Shown: positions 16,141 to 26,191 of the stretch, piece by piece
How positions within the stretch are numbered: position 1 is the stretch's first letter
Layout of the letters: every line of letters starts with the position of its first letter
Source: Desulfitobacterium metallireducens DSM 15288
GTDB lineage: Bacteria > Bacillota > Desulfitobacteriia > Desulfitobacteriales > Desulfitobacteriaceae
Direction of reading: 5' to 3'
Assembly: GCF_000231405.2 (NCBI RefSeq)
Contig: NZ_CP007032.1
Span: forward strand, 1,116,001 to 1,180,000
DNA: 64,000 nt
Program-made: the position numbers and the translations under genes
The notes under the pieces: generated by a model
The model's input: the letters and a program-made list of their open reading frames with translations, nothing else
The model's database searches: none
What the model was told of the DNA's origin: nothing

Positions 16141-17670
16141 ATGCGCCAAATCGATATTTTTGATACGACATTAAGGGATGGAGAGCAATCTCCGGGTGTG
16201 GCCTTAAATCCTGGTGAAAAAGTGCAGATCGCTCGGCAACTCGCAAAGCTAGGTGTCAATGTTATTGAAGCCGGATTTCCTATCGCTTCGCCAGGAGATT
16301 TTGAAGCGGTTAAACGAATAGCAGAGGAGGTCCGTCAAGTTTCAATCTGTGCTTTGGCGAGAACCCAAGCGCAAGATATTGAGAGAGCTTGGGAAGCAAT
16401 TTTAAAGGCGGAAAGCCCGAGGATTCATACATTTATCGCAACTTCTCCGATTCATATGCAGTATAAATTGAAGAAATCTCCTGACGCTGTGTTGGAACAA
16501 GCGGTGGCTGGGGTTAAACTGGCAAAATCCAAGGTAGCAGACATTGAATTTAGCGCAGAGGATGCTTCACGCAGTGATGTCGATTTTCTGGGGCGCGTAT
16601 TCTCTGCAGCGATTAAGGCAGGCGCAACCGTGCTCAATATTCCAGATACGGTCGGATATGCAACACCGGATGAATTTGCTCAGTTCCTTAGGGCTGTTAT
16701 GGAACGTACGGAGGGTATTGAGAAGGTCAAGGTTAGTGTGCACTGCCATAATGACTTAGGGTTAGCGGTTGCTAATTCGCTAGTTGCTGTTCAAGCAGGG
16801 GTTCATCAGCTTGAAGGTGCTATCAATGGAATTGGTGAACGTGCAGGAAATGCAGCTGTCGAAGAGCTTGCAATGGCTTTAAAGACGCGACGTGATCAAT
16901 ATCAAGTTGAAACGACGATCAACAGTAAAGAAATTGCGCGCACCAGTCAAATGGTAAGTCGGTTGACAGGGATGATAGTTCAGCCGAATAAGGCAATTGT
17001 CGGAAAAAATGCCTTTGCACATGAGTCGGGGATCCATCAAGATGGCGTTTTAAAAGAACGCTCAACGTATGAGATTATGTCTCCGGATTCGATTGGTCTA
17101 GATATGGATACCATCGTTCTAGGCAAACATTCAGGACGACATGCTGTGCGGGAACGACTAACTGAATTGGGACTCGAAGTTGATGAGGCACGTATGGATG
17201 AAGTCTTTAAGGAATTTAAACTTTTAGCAGAACGGAAAAAAGAGGTGACATCTGCGGATTTGTTTTCCTTGGTTGACACACATGTACATGATGTTCCTGA
17301 AATCACCTTAGAATACTTGCAAGTTTCCAGCGGTACTCAAATTGTACCTACCTCAACTTTAGGATTGAATTATAAAGGTCAGCGCTTTGAGGATGCAGCT
17401 TGCGGAGATGGTCCTGTGGATGCGGCTTATAAAGCGATTGATAAAATCTTAGGAATAGATCATAAACTCCTTCGTTACGCTCTTCAAGCGATCGATGGAG
17501 GTGAAGATGCTCAAGGGGAAGTCACCATCAGCGTTCAGTTTAATGAACATACTGTTGGTGGACGCGGCGTAAGTACGGATATCATTGAATCCAGTATTAA
17601 AGCCTATATCCAAGCTGTTAATCGGGCGTCTGAACGAGGCTGGATTTCTATTAAGATCGGGGGTAATTGA
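16141..17670 (+). CDS. leuA: 2-isopropylmalate synthase
   Basis: This 509-residue enzyme condenses acetyl-CoA with 2-oxoisovalerate, the entry to leucine. The TIM-barrel part shows [16 protein letters not shown], the metal-binding [13 protein letters not shown] and [13 protein letters not shown]. The C-terminal part (about 370-505) is the LeuA dimer/regulatory domain for leucine feedback. GAGGAGGT before ATG 16141 sets the start. leuC begins 4 bases after its stop. Confidence 0.96.
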   Translation: MRQIDIFDTTLRDGEQSPGVALNPGEKVQIARQLAKLGVNVIEAGFPIASPGDFEAVKRIAEEVRQVSICALARTQAQDIERAWEAILKAESPRIHTFIATSPIHMQYKLKKSPDAVLEQAVAGVKLAKSKVADIEFSAEDASRSDVDFLGRVFSAAIKAGATVLNIPDTVGYATPDEFAQFLRAVMERTEGIEKVKVSVHCHNDLGLAVANSLVAVQAGVHQLEGAINGIGERAGNAAVEELAMALKTRRDQYQVETTINSKEIARTSQMVSRLTGMIVQPNKAIVGKNAFAHESGIHQDGVLKERSTYEIMSPDSIGLDMDTIVLGKHSGRHAVRERLTELGLEVDEARMDEVFKEFKLLAERKKEVTSADLFSLVDTHVHDVPEITLEYLQVSSGTQIVPTSTLGLNYKGQRFEDAACGDGPVDAAYKAIDKILGIDHKLLRYALQAIDGGEDAQGEVTISVQFNEHTVGGRGVSTDIIESSIKAYIQAVNRASERGWISIKIGGN

Positions 17671-17674
17671 AACA

Positions 17675-18940
17675 GTGGGTATGACAATTACAGAAAAAAT
17701 CTTAGCTGATCATGCCGGACTTACGGAAGTTGTTCCAGGACAATTAATTACAGGAAAGCTTGATCTTGCACTAGCAAATGATATTACCGGTCCAGTAGCG
17801 ATTCAAGAATTTGCAAAGTTTGAAACGGATAAAGTGTGGGATCCGGCAAAGGTTGCTTTGGTTCCCGATCATTTTACCCCAAACAAAGATATTGCCTCAG
17901 CAGAATTGAGTAAATCCTTGCGCGTGTTTGCCAAAAATCAAAAAATTGTGCATTACTGGGAACAAGGACGAGTAGGGATTGAACATTGCCTTCTTCCTGA
18001 ACAAGGGGTAACGCTTCCTGGAGATGTTATCATTGGTGCAGATTCACACACCTGTACTTATGGAGCACTGGGTGCTTTCGCTACGGGTGTAGGTAGCACT
18101 GACTTAGCAGCTGGATTGGCAACAGGCGAAGCTTGGTTTCGCGTTCCGGAATCGATAAAATTTATATTTAAGGGTCAAAACTTTCAACCTTGGGTTGGAG
18201 GGAAAGACCTGATTCTTTATACCATTGGCAAGATTGGTGTTGATGGCGCTCGGTACAAGGCGATGGAATTCTCTGGAGAGGGAATTGCGGCTCTGTCAAT
18301 GGATAATCGTTTCACAATTTGTAATATGGCTATTGAAGCTGGGGCGAAGAATGGAATTATCGTCGCGGATGAGAAGACGCTCGCTTATGTGAAGGAGCGT
18401 GCCCAACGTCCGTTTAAGGTCTATGAAAGCGATCCTGATGCACAATACTCAGAGGTATTTGAATTTAATGTTGCTGATATTCCGCTCCAAGTAGCATTCC
18501 CTCATCTGCCAGAGAATTCGAAAGCCGTTGAAGAAGCACGCGGAATAAAGATCGACCAAGTCGTTATTGGTTCTTGTACGAATGGACGGCTGGAAGATCT
18601 GAGGATTGCAGCCGAAATTTTACGTGGGAAGAGCGTTCATCCTGATGTTCGTCTCATCGTAATTCCAGGGACGCAAAATATTTATAAGCAAGCCATGAAG
18701 GAAGGATTAATCGACATCTTTATTGATGCCGGAGCGGTTGTGAGTACTCCGACTTGTGGACCTTGTCTTGGTGGATATATGGGGATCCTTGCCAAGGGCG
18801 AGCGTGCCTTGTCGACGACGAACCGTAATTTTGTGGGTCGGATGGGACATCCCGAAAGTGAAGTTTATCTTTCTGGCCCAGCAGTTGCTGCAGCATCCGC
18901 TGTTAAAGGCGAAATTGTACATCCACAGGAGGTGGCGTAA
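17675..18940 (+). CDS. leuC: 3-isopropylmalate dehydratase large subunit
   Basis: This 421-residue aconitase-type subunit carries the [4Fe-4S] ligands in [14 protein letters not shown] and [10 protein letters not shown], plus [20 protein letters not shown]. Its length is that of the shorter homoaconitase-like LeuC found in clostridia and archaea rather than the 466-residue enterobacterial form. Start GTG 17675 lies 10 bases after GGGGGT; ATG 17681 is an alternative. The frame is open upstream inside leuA, but those residues are not family-like. It overlaps leuD by one base. Confidence 0.95.
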   Translation: MGMTITEKILADHAGLTEVVPGQLITGKLDLALANDITGPVAIQEFAKFETDKVWDPAKVALVPDHFTPNKDIASAELSKSLRVFAKNQKIVHYWEQGRVGIEHCLLPEQGVTLPGDVIIGADSHTCTYGALGAFATGVGSTDLAAGLATGEAWFRVPESIKFIFKGQNFQPWVGGKDLILYTIGKIGVDGARYKAMEFSGEGIAALSMDNRFTICNMAIEAGAKNGIIVADEKTLAYVKERAQRPFKVYESDPDAQYSEVFEFNVADIPLQVAFPHLPENSKAVEEARGIKIDQVVIGSCTNGRLEDLRIAAEILRGKSVHPDVRLIVIPGTQNIYKQAMKEGLIDIFIDAGAVVSTPTCGPCLGGYMGILAKGERALSTTNRNFVGRMGHPESEVYLSGPAVAAASAVKGEIVHPQEVA

Positions 18941-19428
18941 TGAGTAAGGCATGGAGATTTGGCGATGATGTGGATACAGATGTCATCATTCCAGCACGCT
19001 ATCTGAATCAAACCTCACCTGAACATCTAGCCGCACACTGCATGGAAGATGCAGATACTCATTTTGCTCAGGCAGTTAAGGTTGGGGATGTTATAGTTGG
19101 TGGCAAAAACTTTGGATGTGGATCGTCTCGCGAGCATGCTCCTTTAGCCATTAAATCCGCAGGAGTTCAAGTAGTAATAGCAGAATCGTTCGCTCGGATT
19201 TTTTATCGGAATTCATTAAACATTGGGCTTCCTATTCTTGAATGTCCAGAAGCAGTACAGGGTATTCAAGCGGGAGATGATGTTTCTGTAAATCTATCAA
19301 CGGGTGAAATTCAAAATATAACTCGGGGAGCGAGTTACCAAGCACGCCCTTTTCCACCATTTATGCAAGAGTTGATTAAAGCGGGTGGACTTATTCCTTA
19401 TGTGAAAGGACGGAAGAACAATGCCTAA
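18940..19428 (+). CDS. leuD: 3-isopropylmalate dehydratase small subunit
   Basis: This 162-residue subunit completes the isopropylmalate isomerase. It shows [34 protein letters not shown] and [15 protein letters not shown], all standard for the swivel domain. Its ATG overlaps the leuC stop (TAATG), and its end overlaps leuB by 8 bases. Confidence 0.96.
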   Translation: MSKAWRFGDDVDTDVIIPARYLNQTSPEHLAAHCMEDADTHFAQAVKVGDVIVGGKNFGCGSSREHAPLAIKSAGVQVVIAESFARIFYRNSLNIGLPILECPEAVQGIQAGDDVSVNLSTGEIQNITRGASYQARPFPPFMQELIKAGGLIPYVKGRKNNA

Positions 19429-20479
19429 AATTGCAGTACTACCTGGAGATGGTATCGGACAAGAAATCATTCCTGAGGCAGTTAAAGTTTTAAAGACTGT
19501 CTTGGCGAATTCTCCGGAAGACTTCGAGTTTAAAGAGTATTGGGTTGGCGGTACCGCTATCGATAAATGTGGAAAAGCTTTACCTGAGGAAACCTTAAAA
19601 GGCTGCGAAGAAGCAGATGCTGTTCTGCTCGGTGCAGTAGGCGGACCGAAGTGGGATCACCTTCCTGCTGCAGAGCGCCCAGAAACAGCAGCTCTACTTG
19701 GCTTAAGAAAAGGGCTAGAGTTCTACGCCAATATTCGCCCTGTTAAAATGTTAGTAAGTTTGATTGATTCTTCAACACTAAAAAAAGAAATAGTGGAGAA
19801 CGTTGATATGGTTGTCATTCGGGAACTTACGGGAGGCGTTTATTTTGGGGAGAAGAAGAGAATTGATAATCCTCTCTCCGCTTATGACATGATGTCTTAT
19901 TCTGCTCCTGAAATTGAGCGGATTGTCCGTTTAGCTTTCGAAATCGCTCAAAATCGCCGGAAAAAAGTGTGTTCGGTTGATAAAGCGAATGTCCTCGAAA
20001 CCTCGCGTCTCTGGAGAGAGATTGCAATCAAAGTCTCGAAAGATTTCCCAGAAGTAGAGCTATCCCATTTGTATGTTGATAATGCGGCAATGCAACTCGT
20101 TCGTTATCCCGAGCAGTTTGACGTTATTGTTACGGAGAATATGTTTGGAGATATCCTTACTGACTTAGCTTCAATGTTAGGTGGTTCGATTGGAATGTTG
20201 TCTTCAGCAAGCATGAATGGTAAAAAGGGAATGTATGAACCCGCTCACGGCTCGGCACCAGATATTGCCGGTAAGAATCTTGCTAATCCTTTAGCTACGA
20301 TTCTATCTGCAGCTTTAATGCTGAGAAATACATTTGGACTTGAGGAAGAAGCACAAAAGATCGAAGCAGCGGTTACTAAAGTTCTCGCTCAAGGCTATCG
20401 AACGGCGGATCTTGCTCGTCCAGGGGATAAACGTATGGGGACAAAGGAAATGGGTGATGCCGTAGTCGCAGCACTGTAA
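19421..20479 (+). CDS. leuB: 3-isopropylmalate dehydrogenase
   Basis: This 352-residue NAD enzyme oxidises and decarboxylates 3-isopropylmalate. Motifs are the start [26 protein letters not shown], the catalytic VDKANVL region, [16 protein letters not shown] and [18 protein letters not shown]. Length is normal. It is the last gene of the ilv-leu operon, and the next transcript-related element is the proline T-box leader. Confidence 0.97.
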   Translation: MPKIAVLPGDGIGQEIIPEAVKVLKTVLANSPEDFEFKEYWVGGTAIDKCGKALPEETLKGCEEADAVLLGAVGGPKWDHLPAAERPETAALLGLRKGLEFYANIRPVKMLVSLIDSSTLKKEIVENVDMVVIRELTGGVYFGEKKRIDNPLSAYDMMSYSAPEIERIVRLAFEIAQNRRKKVCSVDKANVLETSRLWREIAIKVSKDFPEVELSHLYVDNAAMQLVRYPEQFDVIVTENMFGDILTDLASMLGGSIGMLSSASMNGKKGMYEPAHGSAPDIAGKNLANPLATILSAALMLRNTFGLEEEAQKIEAAVTKVLAQGYRTADLARPGDKRMGTKEMGDAVVAAL

Positions 20480-20552
20480 AAAGGTTAACTTCAAGAAGCA
20501 GTGGATAATTGAATCTAGTTATGGTAATATAAGGTTAATTTAAATAACATTA

Positions 20553-20775
20553 AAATGCTGATGAACGACCTAAACGGTCTACTAGTTGCTTTTAGAAGAG
20601 AGAGTGGCGGATGCTGAGAGCTACTTAGGGCACAGGCCGAAACCCAGTCGTGAAGTGCTGATGCTAAATCAGACGGCTCCCACCGTTAATGGGCTAAAGT
20701 TGGCATAAGCAATTAAGGTGGTACCGCGGAAGGTTACTTTCGTCCTTGTAAAGAGGATGAAAGTAACCTTTTTGA
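20553..20775 (+). ncRNA. T-box leader, probable proline specifier, before proCBA
   Basis: The T-box AAGGTGGTACCGCGG (20715-20729) is followed by a terminator whose arms are 20730-20746 and 20753-20773. AGAGAG and the GATGCTGAGAG apical region lie in Stem I. ACGAC (20565-20569) can pair with GTCGT (20647-20651) to close Stem I. Just inside it on the 3' side is CCC followed by A (20643-20646), a proline codon in the place expected for the specifier. Uncharged tRNA-Pro should favour the antiterminator and switch on proCBA. The T-box is certain, the specifier is inferred. Confidence 0.93.
20730..20774 (+). terminator. T-box-controlled terminator
   Basis: AAGGTTACTTTCGTCCT and AGGATGAAAGTAACCTT form a long stem followed by T residues. 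The 5' arm directly follows the T-box sequence, so antiterminator and terminator compete. Confidence 0.9.
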
Positions 20776-20803
20776 TTATTAAACATTGAGAGGAAGTAGA
20801 GTT

Positions 20804-21610
20804 ATGCAAGCAATAGGTTTTATAGGCGCGGGCAATATGGCGGAGGCCATTATTCGTGGCTTGCGCGCAGTAGGAATCTCTAGTGAAATACGTGTGACGA
20901 ATCGTTCAAATCAAGAAAAACTACAGAAAATGGCAGAACAGTATATGATCATACCTTCCACTCTTGAGAAAATCGTCAAAGAATCAGAGATTATCCTGCT
21001 TGCTGTGAAGCCAAAAGATATGCTCGGGGTCTTAAAGGATCTGCAAAAGGACCTGAAATCCAGTCAACTCCTTATTACCGTTGCCGCTGGAATACCTTTA
21101 AAAACTTATGAAATGAATTTACCTGGAATTCCTGTGGTGCGCGTTATGCCAAATACTTCAAGCTACGTATTGAAGTCCATGACTGGCTTAGTTCAGGGAA
21201 GTGTAGTTCATGAAAATCACAAGCGAATGGCTGAAGAAATTTTTCAAGCGGTCGGAAAAACACTATGGATCACTGAAGATAAATTGAATCCTTTGATGTC
21301 AATCAGTGGAAGCGGACCTGCTTACATCTATCTCTTCACAGAAACCTTAATACAAGCAGGAGTAAGTTCGGGACTTTCTGAAGTGGATGCGGAGATGCTT
21401 GCAAAAGAAACTTTATTTGGAGCATCTCAAATGTTGCAAGAATCAGGAAAATCACCTGCTCGTTTACGCGAAGAAGTGACTTCGCCTAAGGGGACAACTT
21501 TAGCCGCTTTAACTGTTTTTTGGGAAAAAGATCTGCAAGACATTGTTACGAGTGCGGCTAAGGCTTGTCAAGATCGGGCAGAAGAAATGGAAAGGGAGTA
21601 TCAGGGGTGA
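20804..21610 (+). CDS. proC: Pyrroline-5-carboxylate reductase
   Basis: This 268-residue enzyme performs the last step of proline synthesis. It starts with the Rossmann motif IGFIGAGNMAEAIIRG and shows VVRVMPNTSSYV, SGSGPAYIYLF and SPKGTTLAAL, all typical. ATG 20804 follows GAGAGGAAG; the frame opens 18 bases earlier at a TTG that would lie in the ribosome site. It overlaps proB by 4 bases. Confidence 0.96.
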   Translation: MQAIGFIGAGNMAEAIIRGLRAVGISSEIRVTNRSNQEKLQKMAEQYMIIPSTLEKIVKESEIILLAVKPKDMLGVLKDLQKDLKSSQLLITVAAGIPLKTYEMNLPGIPVVRVMPNTSSYVLKSMTGLVQGSVVHENHKRMAEEIFQAVGKTLWITEDKLNPLMSISGSGPAYIYLFTETLIQAGVSSGLSEVDAEMLAKETLFGASQMLQESGKSPARLREEVTSPKGTTLAALTVFWEKDLQDIVTSAAKACQDRAEEMEREYQG

Positions 21611-22710
21611 GCCGAAGAATCGTTATTAAAATCGGAAGTAGTAGTTTGAATCATCCTACGGGTGGTTTAGATGATACCGCCATTGAAAATATCGTTAAGG
21701 TAATCTCTGAAATATGTACCCAGGGTATTGAATGCATCCTTGTTAGCTCTGGTGCTGTCGCGGCTGGGGTGGGTAAGCTAGGCCTCTCATCAAAACCTAA
21801 AGATATTGCAGGTAAGCAGGCAGTGGCTTCGATTGGACAAGGGGTTTTGATTGAAAAATATGCTCAGGTACTTGATAACTACGACTTGGTTGGTGCCCAA
21901 GTCTTACTCTCAAGAATTGATTTAGCCGATTCATCACGTTACAAAAACGCCCAAAATACATTAGAACAATTGCTTAAATTTAAAGCAATCCCGATTATTA
22001 ATGAAAATGACACAGTCGCTGTTGAAGAGCTTTGTTTTGGTGATAATGATCGGCTTTCTGCGCTTGTCGCAGGAATTGTCCACGCCGATTTGCTAGTTAT
22101 CTTTACGGATGTCGACGGCCTCTATACGTCAAATCCCAAGACCCACCCAGGCGCTCGCTTGATTGAAAAGGTTGAAGATATTACAAAAGTAAAAGGACTT
22201 GCTGGCGGTGCGGGATCCAAGTTGGGCACAGGTGGGATGATTACCAAGATTAAAGCTGCTGAAATTGCAACACGGTTCGGTATTGGAACCTATCTCGTGA
22301 ATTCTAGTCGGATGAAAGATTTGCCCGCGTATTTTAAAGGAGAAAATTTATTAGGTACCTATTTTGTTCCTACTACTCATCGTTTGGTGGGGAAGAAAAG
22401 ATGGATCGCTTATGGCGGACTTTCTGAAGGGAGTATCATTATTGACGAAGGAGCAGTTAAAGCATTAGCTAAAGAGGGTAAAAGTCTCCTTGCTACAGGG
22501 ATTATCGGTGTTGAGGGAGAATGGGAGAGAAAAGAACTTATCCGGATAGTTAATGCCAAAGGAATGGAAATTGGTCGTGGCTTAGTGGAATTAAGTAGCG
22601 AAGAGGTTATCTGCACCCAGGGTAAACATTCTGAAGAAGTGTTAAGGCTTATCCCTGATCTCGAGGGATATGAAATTGTACACCGAGATAATATGACGTT
22701 AATGGTATGA
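21607..22710 (+). CDS. proB: Glutamate 5-kinase
   Basis: This 367-residue enzyme phosphorylates glutamate in the first step to proline. The amino-acid kinase domain shows [33 protein letters not shown], and [11 protein letters not shown] with [11 protein letters not shown]-terminal PUA domain (about 275-360) is present, as in the longer family members. GTG 21607 overlaps the proC stop (GTGA) and has AAGGGAG 8 bases upstream. Confidence 0.96.
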   Translation: MSRRIVIKIGSSSLNHPTGGLDDTAIENIVKVISEICTQGIECILVSSGAVAAGVGKLGLSSKPKDIAGKQAVASIGQGVLIEKYAQVLDNYDLVGAQVLLSRIDLADSSRYKNAQNTLEQLLKFKAIPIINENDTVAVEELCFGDNDRLSALVAGIVHADLLVIFTDVDGLYTSNPKTHPGARLIEKVEDITKVKGLAGGAGSKLGTGGMITKIKAAEIATRFGIGTYLVNSSRMKDLPAYFKGENLLGTYFVPTTHRLVGKKRWIAYGGLSEGSIIIDEGAVKALAKEGKSLLATGIIGVEGEWERKELIRIVNAKGMEIGRGLVELSSEEVICTQGKHSEEVLRLIPDLEGYEIVHRDNMTLMV

Positions 22711-22796
22711 AATGAATTGATTAAATTTAATTTAATTTAATGTGGCTATTTAGAAAGAGAAGATCTTGAAATCTTATTTAAGTTCGGAGGATGTTT

Positions 22797-24053
22797 ATGA
22801 GCGAGTTTGATTCTGTACTTCTGAATATTGGACTGAACGCAAAAAACGCTGCGCGTAAATTGGGCTATATTGGGACAGCAGCCAAAAATGAAGCGCTTAC
22901 AGAAATGGCAAACGCTTTGATTCTTCATGAAGAGGAAATTCTTCAGGCTAACAGCAGGGATATTGTTGCAGCTGAGAAGAAAGGAATCAAGAAAAGCTTA
23001 GTGAATCGTTTGCGCTTAAGCTCAGAAGGAATTCATCAAATTAGCGAAGCTTTACTCGATGTGGTCCATTTAGCGGATCCCGTTGGAGAGGGTGAATTTT
23101 GGACACGTCCTAATGGGTTAAGGATGCAGAAGATGAGAGTTCCGCTTGGGGTTGTGGCCATGATTTATGAGGCAAGACCCAATGTCACTGTTGATGCAGC
23201 GGCGCTTTGCTTAAAATCTGGGAATGCCGTGATTTTAAGAGGAGGCTCCGAGGCGATTGAAAGCAATAAAGTGTTAGCACGCGTTATTGCTAAGGCAGCA
23301 GAAAGTAAAGGGATGCCCGTAGGAACAATTCAACTCGTTGAAGAAACGTCACATGAATGGGTTCATCAAATTATTAAAATGAATCAGTATATCGATGTCG
23401 TTATACCTAGAGGTGGAGAAGGGTTAATCAAAACTGTGGTACAAAATGCAACTGTGCCAGTAATTGAGACAGGAACAGGAATTTGCCATGCCTATGTTGA
23501 GAAGGAAGCGGATATCAAGAAAGCAATCCCCATTGTGATCAATTCGAAAACTCAGAAACCTGGAGTTTGTAATGCCTTGGAGACTCTCCTTGTGGATCAG
23601 TGTATTGCTGAATCATTTTTACCCTTAATGGGTGAAGAATTGGAGAAGCATAACGTTGAAATTCGTGGCTGTGCGGAAACCTGTAGAATTCTTCCTTATG
23701 CAGTTCCAGCGACTGAAGAGGATTGGGCGACAGAGTATCTCGATTTGATCATCAGTGTTAGAGTTGTTAAAAATGTAGATGAAGCAATGGATCATATCTA
23801 TCAATATAGTACCAAGCACTCTGAAACAATAATTACAGAAAACTATAGTATCGCTCAGAGATTCCAAAGGGAAGTGGATGCAGCAGCAGTATATGTCAAT
23901 GCATCAACGCGATTTACGGATGGTGGACGCTTCGGTTTTGGCGCAGAAATTGGGATAAGTACTCAGAAACTTCATGCGCGTGGTCCTATGGGCTTAAAAG
24001 AATTAACGACTGTCAAATATCTCATTTATGGCGATGGGCATATTGTGCCTTAA
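22797..24053 (+). CDS. proA: Gamma-glutamyl phosphate reductase
   Basis: This 418-residue NADPH enzyme reduces glutamyl phosphate to the semialdehyde. It shows VPLGVVAMIYEARPNVTVDAA, the catalytic cysteine in KPGVCNALETLL, and the C-terminal FGFGAEIGISTQKLHARGPMGL. ATG 22797 has GGAGG 6 bases upstream. An 86-base AT-rich gap with TTTAATTTAATTTAAT separates it from proB. It is the last gene of proCBA and is followed by a 5S rRNA relic and terminator. Confidence 0.96.
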   Translation: MSEFDSVLLNIGLNAKNAARKLGYIGTAAKNEALTEMANALILHEEEILQANSRDIVAAEKKGIKKSLVNRLRLSSEGIHQISEALLDVVHLADPVGEGEFWTRPNGLRMQKMRVPLGVVAMIYEARPNVTVDAAALCLKSGNAVILRGGSEAIESNKVLARVIAKAAESKGMPVGTIQLVEETSHEWVHQIIKMNQYIDVVIPRGGEGLIKTVVQNATVPVIETGTGICHAYVEKEADIKKAIPIVINSKTQKPGVCNALETLLVDQCIAESFLPLMGEELEKHNVEIRGCAETCRILPYAVPATEEDWATEYLDLIISVRVVKNVDEAMDHIYQYSTKHSETIITENYSIAQRFQREVDAAAVYVNASTRFTDGGRFGFGAEIGISTQKLHARGPMGLKELTTVKYLIYGDGHIVP

Positions 24054-24076
24054 CCAGTGGGCGAGCGGCTCTGCCT

Positions 24077-24119
24077 TACTTGGACTGAAAAGTCCTAGTA
24101 AAGTTTGGTCGTTGCCAGG
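24077..24119 (+). pseudogene. Decayed 3' end of a 5S rRNA gene
   Basis: Starting with TACTTGGACTGAAAAGTCCT and ending GTCGTTGCCAGG, this segment aligns with the 3' end of the intact 5S gene of this window (42291-42332). By hand about 43 of 54 columns agree from 24077 to 24130, with one inserted base, continuing into the terminator. The 5' two thirds of the gene is absent, so it is a relic. Confidence 0.7.
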
Positions 24120-24120
24120 C

Positions 24121-24166
24121 AAACAAAAGCGAAGGGACTATATTAATAGTCCCTTCGCTTTTGTTT
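24121..24166. terminator. Bidirectional terminator behind proA
   Basis: A perfect 20-bp stem (arms 24121-24140 and 24147-24166) has A runs before and T runs after. It resembles the terminator behind the intact 5S gene. It can also serve the minus-strand rhodanese gene that converges here. Confidence 0.9.
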
Positions 24167-24219
24167 ATTGTGTAAAAGTTTTTAAGGTTTTATTAGTTTG
24201 CTTAAGAAGTAAATTGTGA

Positions 24220-25221
24220 TTATTGGACAACCTCGTAAGATTTGTCAGCACTCCACCCTTTGGCAAAGCCATCCATACCAAATCCGAAATTTAGACTCTT
24301 GGCGTTGATTCCATAGAGATTAAGCATGGAGTCTATCTGTCCAGCCGTTTGTCCGGTATAGCAATAGACAACTACAGTTTTGCCTTTGCCATTGTCTTTA
24401 ATTGAATCAAGATTTTTCGCAATTTCTGGACCGTAAGGAATGTTCACAGCTCCTTTAATATGGCCTTTGGCGAAATCAGCTGCTTGGCGAACATCAACAA
24501 TATAGTATTTATCTGCTTCTTTAGCTAGGGCATCTTTCATAGCAGGAAGATCGATCTTATAGGAGTCTTTTACTGTAGAACCAATTGCAGCAAAATATTT
24601 TTGGACTGCATCGTCAATTGCTTTACTCTTAGTAGCAACTGCTGTAGCTGTTGGCATTGGAGTTGCTTCAGTTACAGTCGGGTAGTTCTGTCCTAACCAT
24701 CCTCTAGTCTCAAAGCCTGGAGTACCGCTACCACCCATTCCTGAGTTTAAAGAGACGGCGTTGATTCCGGCAGCATTGAGAAGTGAATCTGTTTGACCAG
24801 CTGTTTGGCCGGTATAACAAGTAACAACTAAAGTCTTATCTTTGGCAATAGCCCGGATGTTATCAAGGTTTTTCGCGATGTCTGGGCCATAAGGTACGTT
24901 TATAGCTCCCTTGATGTGGCCAGCAGCATAATCTTTTGCTTGACGAACATCCAATACTACATATTTATCAGGGGTTGTATCAAGCGCAGCTTTGAGATCT
25001 TTCTCAGGAATTTTATAAGAATTTTTAACAGTGGATCCAATATTACCAAAATAAGTTTCAATTGACCCTTTAATTGCTTTAGATGAGTCTTCCGCAGGAG
25101 CAGTTGCTGCTGTTGTATTTGTTGGAGTAGTGGCAGCTGGCTTTGCTTGACTGCATCCGGTAACGAGAAGGCCGACAATTAGGAGGTTTGATAAGAGAAT
25201 AGATAAATTCCTTTTTTTCAT
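24220..25221 (-). CDS. Exported lipoprotein with two tandem rhodanese domains
   Basis: This 333-residue protein has a signal peptide with lipobox LVTGC (Cys23), so it should be anchored outside the membrane. After a Thr/Ala-rich linker come two similar rhodanese repeats (about 65-190 and 210-333). Each has DVRQA, AGHIKGAINVPYGP or its variant, and an active-site loop CYTGQTAGQ. Both catalytic cysteines are present, although the loop lacks the usual CRxGxR form. Each repeat begins with a YFxxIGSTVKxSYKI segment. Start ATG 25221 follows AAAGGGTG. A sulfur-transfer role in extracellular thiosulfate or polysulfide use is inferred from its neighbours. Confidence 0.88.
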   Translation of the reverse strand: MKKRNLSILLSNLLIVGLLVTGCSQAKPAATTPTNTTAATAPAEDSSKAIKGSIETYFGNIGSTVKNSYKIPEKDLKAALDTTPDKYVVLDVRQAKDYAAGHIKGAINVPYGPDIAKNLDNIRAIAKDKTLVVTCYTGQTAGQTDSLLNAAGINAVSLNSGMGGSGTPGFETRGWLGQNYPTVTEATPMPTATAVATKSKAIDDAVQKYFAAIGSTVKDSYKIDLPAMKDALAKEADKYYIVDVRQAADFAKGHIKGAVNIPYGPEIAKNLDSIKDNGKGKTVVVYCYTGQTAGQIDSMLNLYGINAKSLNFGFGMDGFAKGWSADKSYEVVQ

Positions 25222-25541
25222 GTCTGAGCACCCTTTCAAATTTTATTTTTTAAGTTTGGTTGGAAAACCATATATAACATATTCTCCAAGATGTGAAAAA
25301 TCCCTCTATCACAATTTATAAACATTTATTATATAGCCATAAAATTAAACTATAGAACATTGTGCAGGAGAGAACATGTACATGGCGAATATAATATCCA
25401 TAAACATCTGCAGAAAAATCTATTTTGCGTCTTTGGCTACATCGCAGCGTGTAAAAATGCAAAATGCAATTTCTGTAGTAGAGCCTACATGTTTCTTCTA
25501 AAACATGTAGGAATTAATTATTTAAGAGGAGGGCGAGTGAT
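25222..25541. other. Divergent intergenic region with a hairpin
   Basis: This region separates the two rhodanese lipoprotein genes. It is AT-rich and should hold both promoters; only weak candidates are visible, for example TATAAT-like sequence near 25389. CCTACATGTTT (25484-25494) and AAACATGTAGG (25501-25511) form a perfect 11-bp hairpin shortly before the plus-strand gene, perhaps a regulator site. A short open frame here has no convincing features. Confidence 0.5.
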
Positions 25542-26129
25542 TTGAAAGCTAAGTCGAAGTCAATGAGATCGAAGAGTTTAATGTTTAGTTTTCTGTTGTT
25601 ACTAGGTTTTGGCATGATTTTTTTATCCGGCTGCAGCAACAGTCAATCAACGGCGGGGCAGGATCCGCCAAAGGCTAATAGCAGCCAAGAACAGGCGAAT
25701 GTTAACCAGACTGCCACTACCATGATTCCTGATACTGCTAAGGTATCGACCGATGAGTTGGATGCTGCTATGCAAGCTAATAAAGGGTGGCAGTTGATTG
25801 ACGTTCGGGAATCCAGAGAATTTGCAGCAGGGCATATCAAGTTGGCGATTAATAGACCTTTGGCTGACTTGAAAAACAACCTTAACCAAATTAGTAAGGA
25901 CAAAGAAATTGTACTAATCGATCTTAATGGTAGTCGTTCTGAGTCAGCGTGGCAAATATTGGTAGATAGCGGTTACGATAAAAACAAAGTTAAAGTTTTA
26001 ACCGGGGGCATGCTGTACTGGAACGGTATTATCAGTTCAGCAGGTAGTAATAGCGTTAACAATAGTAGTAGCGGTAGTGCTGCGACAGCGCCTAAGCCTG
26101 AAGTCCAAGGAGTGGTTGGCGGTTGTTAA
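25542..26129 (+). CDS. Rhodanese-like lipoprotein lacking the catalytic cysteine
   Basis: This 195-residue protein has a signal peptide with lipobox LSGC (Cys31), a low-complexity linker, one rhodanese domain (about 68-165: LIDVRESREFAAGHIKLAINRP, VLTGGMLYWNG) and a Ser/Asn-rich tail ending GVVGGC. In the active loop Asp127 stands where cysteine is expected (IDLNGSRS against the usual YCRSGNRS), so it should not be a normal sulfurtransferase. The last residue is a free cysteine. TTG 25542 is supported by AGAGGAGGG 8 bases upstream. It lies just before the molybdopterin oxidoreductase operon and may be its first gene. Confidence 0.85.
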   Translation: MKAKSKSMRSKSLMFSFLLLLGFGMIFLSGCSNSQSTAGQDPPKANSSQEQANVNQTATTMIPDTAKVSTDELDAAMQANKGWQLIDVRESREFAAGHIKLAINRPLADLKNNLNQISKDKEIVLIDLNGSRSESAWQILVDSGYDKNKVKVLTGGMLYWNGIISSAGSNSVNNSSSGSAATAPKPEVQGVVGGC

Positions 26130-26191
26130 TAAATGTTATTAAATTCTTATTATATTAGATGTCAGATTTCAACATGAATGGAGGGGAACGT

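Noticed and set aside
22710-22745. TTTAATTTAATTTAAT tandem repeat between proB and proA
   Set aside because: Short low-complexity AT sequence, common by chance in such intergenic DNA.
25360-25545. Open frame of about 60 residues before the Cys-less rhodanese gene
   Set aside because: Starts at a non-ATG codon without a clear ribosome site, contains the 25484-25511 hairpin and overlaps the next start; most likely leader sequence.
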